DNA of 14,912 nucleotides, from positions 1 to 14,912 of the forward strand of contig CAZIKQ010000043.1 in assembly GCA_964540025.1 (NCBI GenBank), given 5' to 3'. How positions within the stretch are numbered: the first letter of the stretch is position 1; every line of letters starts with the position of its first letter. Positions 1 to 5,994 of this stretch are shown here, piece after piece. The notes under the pieces were generated by a model. That model saw only the letters and a program-made list of their open reading frames with translations. It did not search any database and was not told the origin of the DNA. The position numbers and the translations under genes are program-made. This stretch comes from RGIG250 sp964540025. GTDB lineage: Bacteria > Bacillota > Negativicutes > Selenomonadales > Selenomonadaceae.

Positions 1-422
1 CCGGCTTCTTTTGCCGCTTGAAAGGCTTTGCGGATATTTTTGGGCGTTTCGCCGACATATTTCGATTCAATATCGGCGTAGTTGACGATGAGAATTTTAC
101 GGCCAAGATGGGAGGCTATCGCGTGGGCGGCCATAGTCTTACCGGTGCCGGAGGGGCCGTACAGATTTATTCCCATTCGTCTGGAGTATTTATGGGTGCT
201 TGCTAATCCCCACTGTTCAAAAACGATTTTGCTGTTGTGGGCATAATCTGCGATGTCGAGTATTTGTTCCTTTACGTTATCGGGCAAAATAATCTCGTCC
301 AGCCTGTAGCGCGGATCTTCAGCTAAGAACACAGGCTCATTTGAGCGGGATTCTTTTTTCACTTTCTCCGCCGGGACAGGTTGATTTTGCTTGCCGGCAT
401 CTTCTTCTCGCCGTCTCATCAT
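1..422 (-). CDS. AAA+ ATPase, N-terminal part (3' end beyond window)
   Basis: The leftward reading frame is open to the window edge, so only the first 140 residues are visible. The N-terminus is charged and probably disordered (about 1-35). It is followed by a linker helix region and a classical AAA module: Walker A GPSGTGKT at residues 89-96, then ESKYVGETPKNI at 119-130, which matches the pore-loop/ESKYVGE segment of classical AAA ATPases (Cdc48/katanin/SpoVK-like). Walker B and the arginine finger would lie outside the window. The start is the first of two ATGs at 420-422, chosen because GGAGGA at 431-436 lies 8 nt upstream. The TerB-like gene 78 bp upstream on the same strand probably shares its transcript. 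Likely role: an ATP-driven remodelling or unfolding enzyme in the cytoplasm. The substrate is unknown. ATPase identity is sure, exact function is not. Confidence 0.85.
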   Translation of the reverse strand, partial: MMRRREEDAGKQNQPVPAEKVKKESRSNEPVFLAEDPRYRLDEIILPDNVKEQILDIADYAHNSKIVFEQWGLASTHKYSRRMGINLYGPSGTGKTMAAHAIASHLGRKILIVNYADIESKYVGETPKNIRKAFQAAKEA

Positions 423-500
423 CGGCGCATTCCTCCTTTGGGGCTAAAATGCCTCGTGTAAACCTTAAACAGTTTGTTTCCATTCAAACCAGCAAGCCTT

Positions 501-902
501 CTAATCGCTGACCAGTACTCTAATTCTTCCATACAAAGAGTTCAATTCCTCAATACACCTCTGGCTTTCTTTCAGGAAAACGGCATCCAGGCCAAGGCCA
601 AGGGCAATCTCCCGAAGCAGTTTCTCCTCTTCTGGGGAATAGTCGTTATCCGCATAGGACAGGCCGAGAAGCTCAAACACAATTTGCTTCTTCACCGTAA
701 CGGATGCCGACTGAAACGCCTCTATGGCCTGGGAAACCGGCTCAGTAGAAATATCCGCGGAAGGGGGAAGCGCCATTTCCTGCTTATACTGCTCCAGCAT
801 AGTGACTTCTGCTTCTCCCAGCACGCCATCCGCCAAAACCACCGTCGCTGCCAAACTTAAAAAATGGGGTTTTTGTTCCTCTGTCAGATTTCCTAAAAAC
901 AT
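501..902 (-). CDS. TerB-like (tellurite-resistance TerB fold) protein
   Basis: This is an acidic all-helical protein of 133 residues with two copies of the TerB-type signature: LADGVLGEAE near residues 23-32 and YADNDYSPEEEKLL near 83-96. Each has an Asp/Glu-rich turn followed by a helix, as in TerB/DUF533-like domains thought to bind metal ions and to act as adaptors in stress or membrane-associated complexes. It has no signal peptide or membrane segment. The start ATG at 900-902 is preceded by AGGAGG (910-915). An AAA+ ATPase follows in the same direction, and TerB-like domains are known to co-occur with AAA ATPases and chaperones, so an adaptor role for that ATPase is a reasonable inference. 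A perfect 28-bp palindrome ends 25 bp upstream of the start. Fold assignment is by pattern only. Resistance to tellurite itself should not be assumed. Confidence 0.75.
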   Translation of the reverse strand: MFLGNLTEEQKPHFLSLAATVVLADGVLGEAEVTMLEQYKQEMALPPSADISTEPVSQAIEAFQSASVTVKKQIVFELLGLSYADNDYSPEEEKLLREIALGLGLDAVFLKESQRCIEELNSLYGRIRVLVSD

Positions 903-926
903 AAGTATTCCTCCTGTTTTGAATTA

Positions 927-954
927 TGAATCATTGTCGGCCGACAATGATTCA
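927..954. promoter_or_regulatory. Perfect 28-bp palindrome, putative operator
   Basis: The half-site TGAATCATTGTCGG (927-940) is followed directly by its exact reverse complement (941-954), with no spacer. A spacerless dyad makes a poor RNA hairpin and a good site for a dimeric DNA-binding protein. It lies between 25 and 52 bp upstream of the TerB-like start codon, on the promoter side. I could not find a convincing -10/-35 pair around it for the leftward genes. Confidence 0.6.
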
Positions 955-1132
955 GTTAATACAATATTGGGGCTTTATGGGCTCTTGCTTTTTACTCAGG
1001 GATTGGGCACAGGTTTTACAGCCATTTTTCATTTACATGGTTACTTGGGGACAATGGTATTTTTGCCCGCCACCATCTCCGAAGGAACCGTAAATTTATT
1101 CGCTTTGTTTGTAATCCTCATGCTTCTATGTG
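955..1132. other. Gene-free stretch
   Basis: I see no ribosome-bound reading frame, RNA gene or promoter here. A rightward open frame crosses it and reads as hydrophobic, but it begins deep inside the oppositely oriented TerB-like gene and has no start signal. It may be the eroded remains of a gene. Confidence 0.4.
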
Positions 1133-1158
1133 TTACAAAAAGGTGTACATTTTTGTAA
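1133..1158. repeat. Imperfect dyad with 9-bp arms
   Basis: TTACAAAAA (1133-1141) is matched by its reverse complement TTTTTGTAA (1150-1158). The 8-bp centre contains the palindrome TGTACA. It could be a weak terminator for leftward transcripts or a protein-binding site. No gene is adjacent, so its role is open. Confidence 0.35.
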
Positions 1159-1172
1159 GGGCAGATTTAACA

Positions 1173-1230
1173 CAAAAACAGCAAAATGGCAGACAGTTAT
1201 GATACTTTGTACTGTCTGCCATTTTGCTGT
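1173..1230 (-). terminator. Strong hairpin, likely intrinsic terminator for leftward transcription
   Basis: Perfect 20-bp arms, 1178-1197 and 1211-1230, are separated by a 13-nt loop. Read leftward, the stem is followed by TTTTTGTGTT, the layout of a rho-independent terminator. No leftward gene lies within 200 bp upstream, so it probably ends readthrough from the toxin-antitoxin and transporter-fragment region. The 20-bp stem is unusually long and perfect. Confidence 0.55.
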
Positions 1231-1305
1231 GTCTAAAAGGCTCATTCTCCAGTGAAATCAGGAGTTTGCGACCATATATCACCCGTTGTATACAAATATA
1301 AACAG

Positions 1306-1335
1306 TTGTGCAAAACAATAATTGTATGGTATAAT
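1306..1335 (+). promoter_or_regulatory. Promoter with perfect extended -10
   Basis: A perfect -10 TATAAT (1330-1335) carries the extended TGn element (TG at 1327-1328). It lies 18 bp after a partial -35, TTGTGC (1306-1311). The palindrome TTGTATACAA (1286-1295) lies just upstream. The only product downstream is the short hairpin RNA candidate at 1341-1390. Confidence 0.6.
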
Positions 1336-1340
1336 CGCCC

Positions 1341-1390
1341 AAGCAGGGAGTTATAGAAAGGTACGCCTTTTTGTAAATCCCTGCTTTTCT
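1341..1390 (+). ncRNA. Candidate small structured RNA with its own promoter and terminator
   Basis: Transcription from the promoter at 1306-1335 should start near 1341. The RNA would begin with AAGCAGGGA (1341-1349), which pairs perfectly with TCCCTGCTT (1378-1386). An inner stem, AAAGG/CCTTT, closes a TACG tetraloop (1357-1370). A T-rich run follows the outer stem (1385-1395). The whole unit is therefore a roughly 50-nt extended hairpin ending as an intrinsic terminator, with no room for a protein. It is antisense to any leftward transcript from the toxin-antitoxin region. I do not recognise a family. It could also be the leader remnant of a deleted rightward gene. Confidence 0.4.
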
Positions 1391-1426
1391 TTTCTCCTTC
1401 TGTCATCGGGTCTTATCCCATCCCCC

Positions 1427-1635
1427 TTAAAGCTCCCGGCAGGTGTAGCTTCCATCCCCAGTCAGGTGAAGCTCCCGGTCATGGATGGCAAAGAGGGTGG
1501 AGCGGTGGCCCACGCTGATGATGCCCATGTCCGGCAGCTGTTCCTTCAGGAAGGCGTAGAGCCTTTCTTCCCTGGGTTCGTCAAGGGCGCTGGTGGCCTC
1601 GTCGAGAAAGACCACTGGGGCCGGGCGATAAGGAC
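1427..1635 (-). pseudogene. Truncated, frameshifted copy of the 3' end of the BacA-like ABC transporter gene
   Basis: This stretch is a ~95% identical copy of 2327-2536, the last 210 bases of the intact transporter gene. I count 10 substitutions plus one deleted G near 1606. The homology begins exactly at the stop codon and ends abruptly at 1635. The fragment encodes the Walker B/D-loop part (FLDEATSALD), the H-loop (SVGHRSTL) and the same C-terminal TCREL end, but nothing upstream. The one-base deletion breaks the frame just before Walker B, relative to the intact copy. It has no ribosome binding site, transmembrane domain or Walker A, so it cannot make a working protein. Its left neighbour is gene-free and its right neighbour, two bases away, is the stop codon of the YafQ-like toxin gene. 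Confidence 0.85.
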
Positions 1636-1638
1636 GAC

Positions 1639-1920
1639 TTATTCATCGAACAGTTCTGAGTGGGCGCCTGTTTCAGCCAAGGTCAATGTGAGGATATCAT
1701 CTTCGATCAGGTAGATGAGCAGCCAATCCGGCTGGATGTGACATTCGCGGAATCCTTCCAGGTTGCCGTGGAGCGCATGATCGCGGTATTTGGCATTGAG
1801 TTTATGTCCCTGCCTTAGTTCATCGACAACATCATCGATGAGTTGAAGGTTCAAGCCGCGCTTTTTGGCCCGTTTGTAGCCTTTCTTGTAGGCGCTGGTA
1901 AATTTTACATGATAGATCAT
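1639..1920 (-). CDS. yafQ: YafQ-family toxin (RelE superfamily mRNA interferase)
   Basis: The length of 93 aa is typical of YafQ. The C-terminal half carries the family hallmarks: YRDHALHGNLEGFRECHIQPDWLL near residues 45-68, with the two His and Asp-Trp positions used in mRNA cleavage, and ETGAHSELF near 83-91 with a further His. The basic N-terminal half (KKGYKRAKKRG) fits ribosome/RNA contact. YafQ toxins cut mRNA on the ribosome at in-frame codons and stop growth. The ATG at 1918-1920 overlaps the antitoxin stop as ATGA, so translation is coupled and the antitoxin comes first, the standard order for DinJ/YafQ. The gene ends two bases from the junction with a transporter gene fragment. All catalytic-type residues appear to be present, so it is probably active. 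Confidence 0.92.
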   Translation of the reverse strand: MIYHVKFTSAYKKGYKRAKKRGLNLQLIDDVVDELRQGHKLNAKYRDHALHGNLEGFRECHIQPDWLLIYLIEDDILTLTLAETGAHSELFDE

Positions 1921-2189
1921 TCTTCAAGGGCCTTTTTCAGATCATCCATGTTGTCGTAGCTTGGAATATCGGGATCGCGTGATATACGTCGCGCTTCTTC
2001 CATAGCGGCCAGAGCGCTTTTATTGTAATGGGGCATTTCAATGGAAAAAGGAATACCCCCGCGAAGAACGCATTGATGCAAAAACAGATTCACGGCGCCG
2101 GACATATCCAGGCCAAGTCCGGAGAATAAAGCCCCGGCCTGTTCTTTGATATTCCGGTCAATGCGTATTTGTGTTGGTACAGTTGCCAT
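1917..2189 (-). CDS. dinJ: RelB/DinJ-family antitoxin
   Basis: The protein is 90 aa from the ATG at 2187-2189. The frame is open back to a GTG at 2201, but AGGTGG (2198-2203) overlaps that GTG and sits 8 nt before the ATG, so I chose the ATG. The N-terminus PTQIRIDRNIKEQA followed by a helix and GLDMSGAVNLFLHQ is the ribbon-helix-helix of RelB/DinJ antitoxins, which bind DNA as dimers and repress their own operon. The C-terminal part (about 55-90), rich in acidic residues, would wrap and neutralise the toxin. It overlaps the toxin gene by 4 bp. A consensus promoter lies immediately upstream, with an A/T-rich direct repeat around the -10 region as a possible operator. Confidence 0.92.
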   Translation of the reverse strand: MATVPTQIRIDRNIKEQAGALFSGLGLDMSGAVNLFLHQCVLRGGIPFSIEMPHYNKSALAAMEEARRISRDPDIPSYDNMDDLKKALEE

Positions 2190-2221
2190 GATAAACACCA
2201 CCTTTATATCTATTACAAAAC

Positions 2222-2250
2222 ATTATAATCTATTTGGTATACGATGTGAA
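2222..2250 (-). promoter_or_regulatory. Promoter of the dinJ/yafQ-like operon
   Basis: Read leftward, TTCACA (2245-2250) and TATAAT (2222-2227) are separated by exactly 17 bp, matching 5/6 and 6/6 to the sigma-70/A consensus. The heptamer ATCTATT occurs at 2208-2214 and again at 2228-2234, 20 bp apart. The pair flanks the -10 box and could hold the autorepressing antitoxin complex. The promoter lies in the 137-bp gap after the ABC transporter gene, in which I see no clear terminator, so some readthrough from the transporter is likely. Confidence 0.75.
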
Positions 2251-2326
2251 GCGATTGTTTGTCACAGGGGGCAAGGTGGCGAATCAGATAGCTTCTTTGC
2301 CTGCTATTCCACGAACCCAGCCGGGG

Positions 2327-4057
2327 TTAAAGCTCCCGGCAGGTGTAGCTTCCGTCGCCAGTCAGGTGGAGCTCCCGGTCATGGATGGAGAAGAGGGTGG
2401 AGCGGTGGCCCACGCTGATGAGGCCCATGTCCGGCAGCTGTTCCTTCAGGAGGGCGTAGAGCCGTTCTTCCCTGGGTTCGTCCAGGGCGCTGGTGGCTTC
2501 GTCGAGGAAAGACCACTGGGGCCGGGCGATAAGGACTCGGAGGAAGGCGACCCGCTGTTGCTCTCCCAGGCTCATGATGCGGCTCCAGTCGTCGGTCACA
2601 TCAAGCCGGTCAATGAAGTGGGAAAGCTCCGTCAGCTCCATCAGGCGGCGGAGGGCCGTCTCGTCAATGTCCTTTGGCCCTTCCACGGGGGAGGGGTAAA
2701 AGATGGCCTGACGGAGGGTGCCAAGGGGGAGGTAGGGACGCTGGGGCAGGAACATGAGCCGGTCCGCCGGGGGCCAGCTGATCTGGCCGGAGCTGTAGGG
2801 CCAGAGGCCGGCCAGGGAGCGGAGCAGGGTGGATTTGCCGCTGCCGCTGCCGCCGGTTATCAGGAGGCGGCGGCCCCGGGAGAGGGTGAAGCTGAGATTT
2901 TTCAGCAGGATTCCGCCGTCGGGCAGGGCCACGGAAACCTGGCGGACGGCAAGCTCGTCAGGACTGCCCGCCGGGGAGGCTTCCTGCCTGAGGGCGGGAG
3001 CCGCGGCGGAGACCGTTTCCAAATGATCGGTGAAGCTGGTAAGGCGGTAGGTGACGGCCACCAGCTGGGCGATGGCGTCGTAGGCGTCCACAAAGTAGCT
3101 GAGGGCGTCCTGCACCCGGCCGAAGGCGCTGATGGTCTGCATGAGGCCGCCCAGCTGCATACTGCCGCCGAAATACCGGGGGGCGCACATGATGATGGGG
3201 ACGATGATGGCCAATTGGGCGTAGCCGTTGGCGTAGAAGTTCAGGAGCTTCGTCTGGGTCATGAGCCGGCGGAAGTTTTCCACTACCAGCCGGTAGCGGT
3301 CGGCGAAGGTGAGGCCCTCCGCGGCTTCGCCCTTGTAAAAGGCAACGCTTTCGCTGTTTTCCCGGACCCGGGTCATGGAGAAGCGGAAGTCCGCTTCGTA
3401 GCGCTGCTGGTCAAAATTCAGGCTGATGAGCCGCCGGCCCACCTTGTGGGCGAGGACTGTGCCGATAATCGAATAGAGGAGGGAGAACCAGAGCATATAG
3501 CCCGGCAGCTGGAGGGTGGCGCTTCCCAGGGGGATGTCCAGGGCGCCGGAAAGGTTCCACAGTACCACCCCGAAGGCGCCCAGGGTGGTGAGCTGTTTCA
3601 AAAAGCCCAGCAGCAGCTGGAGGGTGATGTTCACGAACTGGTTTATATCCTCCTGAATGCGCTGGTCAGGGTTGTCCATGTCGCTGTCGTAGAGCTTCAG
3701 CCGATAATAGGCCCCATCCTTCAGCCAGCTGGCCAGGTATTCATTGGTCATCCAGGTGCGCCAGCGGAGCTGCAGGAGCTGCCGGAGGTAGATGGCGTAG
3801 ACGGCGATGGCGATGTGGATGAAAGCCAGGGCGGCGAATTTGCCGATGAGGGGCCAGAACAGCTCCCATTTGTAGGCTTGCAGGGAGTTGTAAAATTCGT
3901 TGTACCAAGCGTTGATCTGGACCAGCAGGTAGACCAGGGCGAAGTTCAGGCCGACGACTGTGGCCAGGAGCAGCCGGGCTTGCTTCTTCTCTCCGCTTTT
4001 CCAGTAGCCCTTAAACAGCCGCCAGAAGGCGGTGAGAAATTTTTTGTTCAGGTTCAT
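2327..4057 (-). CDS. BacA/YddA-like ABC transporter, fused permease and ATPase
   Basis: This 576-residue half-transporter has an N-terminal SbmA/BacA-like membrane domain (about 20-340, ABC_membrane_2 type; membrane helices near 30-48, 70-92, 148-166, 185-205 and 275-292). It is followed by a complete nucleotide-binding domain: Walker A GGSGSGKS 402-409, Q-loop Gln439, signature SLGEQQ 496-501, Walker B FLDE 517-520, D-loop SALD 523-526 and H-loop His551. The LGEQQ form of the signature is usual in this family. Relatives import cobalamin or peptides such as bleomycin and microcins; the substrate here cannot be told from sequence. The ATG is preceded by GAAGGAA at a 7-nt spacing. A TATAAT hexamer lies upstream (4096-4101, leftward) without a good -35. 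The gene's last 210 bases are duplicated at 1427-1635. Confidence 0.93.
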   Translation of the reverse strand: MNLNKKFLTAFWRLFKGYWKSGEKKQARLLLATVVGLNFALVYLLVQINAWYNEFYNSLQAYKWELFWPLIGKFAALAFIHIAIAVYAIYLRQLLQLRWRTWMTNEYLASWLKDGAYYRLKLYDSDMDNPDQRIQEDINQFVNITLQLLLGFLKQLTTLGAFGVVLWNLSGALDIPLGSATLQLPGYMLWFSLLYSIIGTVLAHKVGRRLISLNFDQQRYEADFRFSMTRVRENSESVAFYKGEAAEGLTFADRYRLVVENFRRLMTQTKLLNFYANGYAQLAIIVPIIMCAPRYFGGSMQLGGLMQTISAFGRVQDALSYFVDAYDAIAQLVAVTYRLTSFTDHLETVSAAAPALRQEASPAGSPDELAVRQVSVALPDGGILLKNLSFTLSRGRRLLITGGSGSGKSTLLRSLAGLWPYSSGQISWPPADRLMFLPQRPYLPLGTLRQAIFYPSPVEGPKDIDETALRRLMELTELSHFIDRLDVTDDWSRIMSLGEQQRVAFLRVLIARPQWSFLDEATSALDEPREERLYALLKEQLPDMGLISVGHRSTLFSIHDRELHLTGDGSYTCREL

Positions 4058-4151
4058 GATGGTTCCTTCTGTCTGAAATTTTATTTATGGGGATGATTAT
4101 ACCGCCGTGGTTCAGAAAATTTCTACAGGAATTTTTCTACAATGTAAATCA

Positions 4152-4286
4152 TCGTAAATAGAGTCTGTAAGAAAACCGTTAATCAACATCGGTGGTTAGC
4201 GATTGCCAAATGAAATGCTGGCAGAGCTTACCACCGCTATGTTGATTTCCGAGCGAAAGCGTGTTTTCGTCAGACTATATTTACGA
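4152..4286. repeat. MITE-like palindromic element, 135 bp
   Basis: Terminal inverted repeats 4152-4167 and 4271-4286 match at 15 of 16 positions (TCGTAAATAGAGTCTG type). Inside, ATCAACAT (4181-4189 region) pairs with ATGTTGAT (4239-4246 region) and GGTGGTTAGC (4191-4200) pairs with GCTTACCACC. The innermost GCCA/TGGC closes a small loop, so nearly the whole element can fold into one long hairpin. It encodes nothing. This is the typical look of a non-autonomous transposable element or a large dispersed hairpin repeat. It occupies the gap between the divergent ABC transporter and DUF554 genes. The 12-mer TTAGCGATTGCC inside it recurs at the extreme right edge of the window. Confidence 0.6.
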
Positions 4287-4367
4287 GGCTAATATTATGC
4301 TGCTTTTGCTTTGCTAGTCGCAAAGCGGATTTCAAAAGCCCCGGAAAAATTCTCCCGCTCATCCGGC

Positions 4368-4396
4368 TTAACGTATCAATAAAATTATGCTATGAT
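4368..4396 (+). promoter_or_regulatory. Promoter of the DUF554-ung operon
   Basis: TTAACG (4368-4373) is followed after 17 bp by TATGAT (4391-4396), which carries a TGn extended -10 (TG at 4388-4389). It is correctly placed 36 bp upstream of the DUF554 start codon. Confidence 0.65.
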
Positions 4397-4432
4397 TATA
4401 CGCAAAGATTTTGGAAGAATGAAGGAAATTTA

Positions 4433-5164
4433 ATGATCGGAACCGGGACGATAATAAATGTGGCGGCGATAATCATCGGCGGCGGGGCGGGGCTGCTCTT
4501 TGGCCGGAGCATCAGCGGCCGCTTCCGGGAAACCCTGCTGATGGCCACGGGGGTTGCCGTGGTGATCATGGGACTGGGGGGCGCCCTGTCAAAAATGCTG
4601 GTGGTAAATCCCGCTACCGGACAGGTAAGCACCCAGGGGGTCATGATGATGATAATCAGCCTGGCCGCCGGGGCGGTGATTGGCGAGCTGCTGGACATAA
4701 ACGGGGCTATCGTCCGCTTTGGCCAGTGGCTGAGGGAGAAGTCCGGCAGCAGTCCGGGGGAAGGGGGCTTCGTCGCCGCCTTCGTCAATTGCAGCTGTAC
4801 CGTCTGCATCGGCGCTATGGCCATAGTGGGTTCCATTGAGGACGCCATCGGGGCGGGATATGCCACCCTGGCCACCAAGTCCCTGCTGGATATGATTTTT
4901 GTGGCGATAATGACTGCCTCCCAGGGAATCGGCTGCGTTTTTTCCGCGGTGCCGGTGGCCCTCTTTCAGGGAGGCTGCACTCTGGCGGCAGTTTTTGCCG
5001 GCAGCTTTATGAATGAGGCAATGCTGTCAAATCTCTCCTATGTGGGGAACGTGCTCATTGCCATCGTTGGTCTGAATATCATTCGTCCCCCTGAGCAGTC
5101 CATCCGGGTGGCAAACCTGCTGCCCGCCATCGTGGCGGCCGTTCTTTGGGGGAAATATTGGTGA
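4433..5164 (+). CDS. DUF554 family integral membrane protein
   Basis: The 243-residue protein has about seven hydrophobic segments (near 5-22, 36-52, 68-86, 115-132, 152-170, 176-192, 205-218) and a short loop rich in charge near 98-112. The opening GTIINVAAIIIGGGAGLLFG and the central VNCSCTVCIGAMAIVGSIEDA are characteristic of the DUF554 (YdfK/YqgA-like) family, whose length is also about 230-245 residues. No biochemical function is established for the family; it is presumed to be a transporter or channel. Cys120, 122 and 125 form a C-x-C-x-x-C cluster within the conserved segment. AAGGAA lies 6 nt before the ATG and a good promoter lies upstream. The ung start is 4 nt after the stop codon, so the two genes are co-transcribed and probably translationally coupled. 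Confidence 0.92.
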   Translation: MIGTGTIINVAAIIIGGGAGLLFGRSISGRFRETLLMATGVAVVIMGLGGALSKMLVVNPATGQVSTQGVMMMIISLAAGAVIGELLDINGAIVRFGQWLREKSGSSPGEGGFVAAFVNCSCTVCIGAMAIVGSIEDAIGAGYATLATKSLLDMIFVAIMTASQGIGCVFSAVPVALFQGGCTLAAVFAGSFMNEAMLSNLSYVGNVLIAIVGLNIIRPPEQSIRVANLLPAIVAAVLWGKYW

Positions 5165-5168
5165 CGCG

Positions 5169-5852
5169 ATGCAAATTTTCAAAAACGACTGGGAACCGCT
5201 GCTGGCGGCGGAGCTGCAGCAGCCTTATTACAGGCAGCTGAGGCAGTTCCTCATCGGGGAATACCGCTCCGGGGCAGTTTACCCGGATATGTACAATATT
5301 TTCAACGCCCTCCACTACACGGCTTACAAGGACGTGAAGGTGGTAATCCTGGGGCAGGATCCCTATCATGAGCCGGGGCAGGCCCACGGGCTCTCCTTCT
5401 CCGTCCTGCCGGGGGTGGAGCCGCCCCCCTCCCTGAAAAATATCTTCCGGGAGCTGGCGGACGATCTGGGCTGTACCACCCCGGACAACGGCTGTCTGAA
5501 GCCCTGGGCGGATCAGGGGGTCCTCCTGCTGAACGCGGTGCTTACCGTTCGGGCCCATGAAGCAAATTCCCACCGGGGCCGGGGCTGGGAGCAGTTCACC
5601 GACAAGATAATCTCCCTGCTGAACCAGCGGGAAAAGCCCATGGCCTTCATCCTTTGGGGGGCTCCCGCCCGTCGGAAAAAAGACATGATCACCGGCTGGC
5701 AGCACATGGTTATCGAGTCGGCCCACCCCAGCCCCCTGTCGGCCCATCGGGGATTTTTCGGCAGCCGTCCCTTCTCCCGGGTGAACGAGTGGCTGAAGTC
5801 CGTGGGGGAAACTCCCATCAACTGGCAGCTGCCGAATATATACGGGAAGTAA
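5169..5852 (+). CDS. ung: Uracil-DNA glycosylase, family 1
   Basis: The enzyme removes uracil from DNA by cutting the N-glycosidic bond, starting base excision repair. The 227-residue length is standard. Visible motifs: the water-activating loop GQDPYH at 62-67 with catalytic Asp64; the proline-rich loop PPPSLKN at 85-91; LLLNAVLTV at 119-127 with the uracil-binding Asn; and the DNA-intercalation loop HPSPLSAHRGFFG at 186-198 with catalytic His186. Nothing essential is missing. The start is 4 nt after the DUF554 stop. No clear Shine-Dalgarno lies at the right distance, so it probably depends on coupling to the upstream gene. A strong terminator follows 20 nt after the stop. Confidence 0.97.
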   Translation: MQIFKNDWEPLLAAELQQPYYRQLRQFLIGEYRSGAVYPDMYNIFNALHYTAYKDVKVVILGQDPYHEPGQAHGLSFSVLPGVEPPPSLKNIFRELADDLGCTTPDNGCLKPWADQGVLLLNAVLTVRAHEANSHRGRGWEQFTDKIISLLNQREKPMAFILWGAPARRKKDMITGWQHMVIESAHPSPLSAHRGFFGSRPFSRVNEWLKSVGETPINWQLPNIYGK

Positions 5853-5871
5853 TTTTTATAGCTGATATTTT

Positions 5872-5899
5872 GGCAGGGCAGCCCCTGCCTTTTTCTTTT
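5872..5899 (+). terminator. Intrinsic terminator after ung
   Basis: GGCAGGG (5872-5878) pairs with CCCTGCC (5883-5889) around a CAGC loop, followed by TTTTTCTTTT. It closes the DUF554-ung operon before the GTPase promoter. Confidence 0.85.
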
Positions 5900-5921
5900 G
5901 CCCGGATCAGAAAAATTACTA

Positions 5922-5950
5922 TTGAAAATCTCCCGGCTGTCAATTATTGT
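5922..5950 (+). promoter_or_regulatory. Promoter of the GTPase pair
   Basis: TTGAAA (5922-5927) is followed after 17 bp by TATTGT (5945-5950). Transcription would start near 5957, leaving a 38-nt leader that contains AGGAGG. This makes a start codon at 5947 impossible on this transcript. Confidence 0.6.
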
Positions 5951-5994
5951 ATTTATTGAACGGTACGAACAGAGCGGAAAGGAGGGCGGATTCA

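Noticed and set aside
724..1158. Rightward frame with a hydrophobic tail, possible small membrane protein
   Set aside because: It starts inside the oppositely oriented TerB-like gene, has no start signal, and its tail is simply T-rich intergenic sequence ending in the 1133-1158 dyad.
1133..1342. Leftward 69-codon frame across the hairpin region
   Set aside because: It reads straight through the perfect 20-bp hairpin and the sRNA promoter, and lacks a ribosome binding site.
2234..4096. 620-codon open frame on the opposite strand across the whole ABC transporter gene
   Set aside because: It is rich in Gly/Glu/Ala repeats typical of antisense reading of GC-rich coding sequence, has no domain or start signal, and the transporter on the other strand has every ABC motif.
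5947..5994. Earlier TTG start for GTPase A
   Set aside because: It lies in the -10 box of the only good promoter, has no ribosome binding site, and adds 16 residues absent from the paralogous GTPase B.
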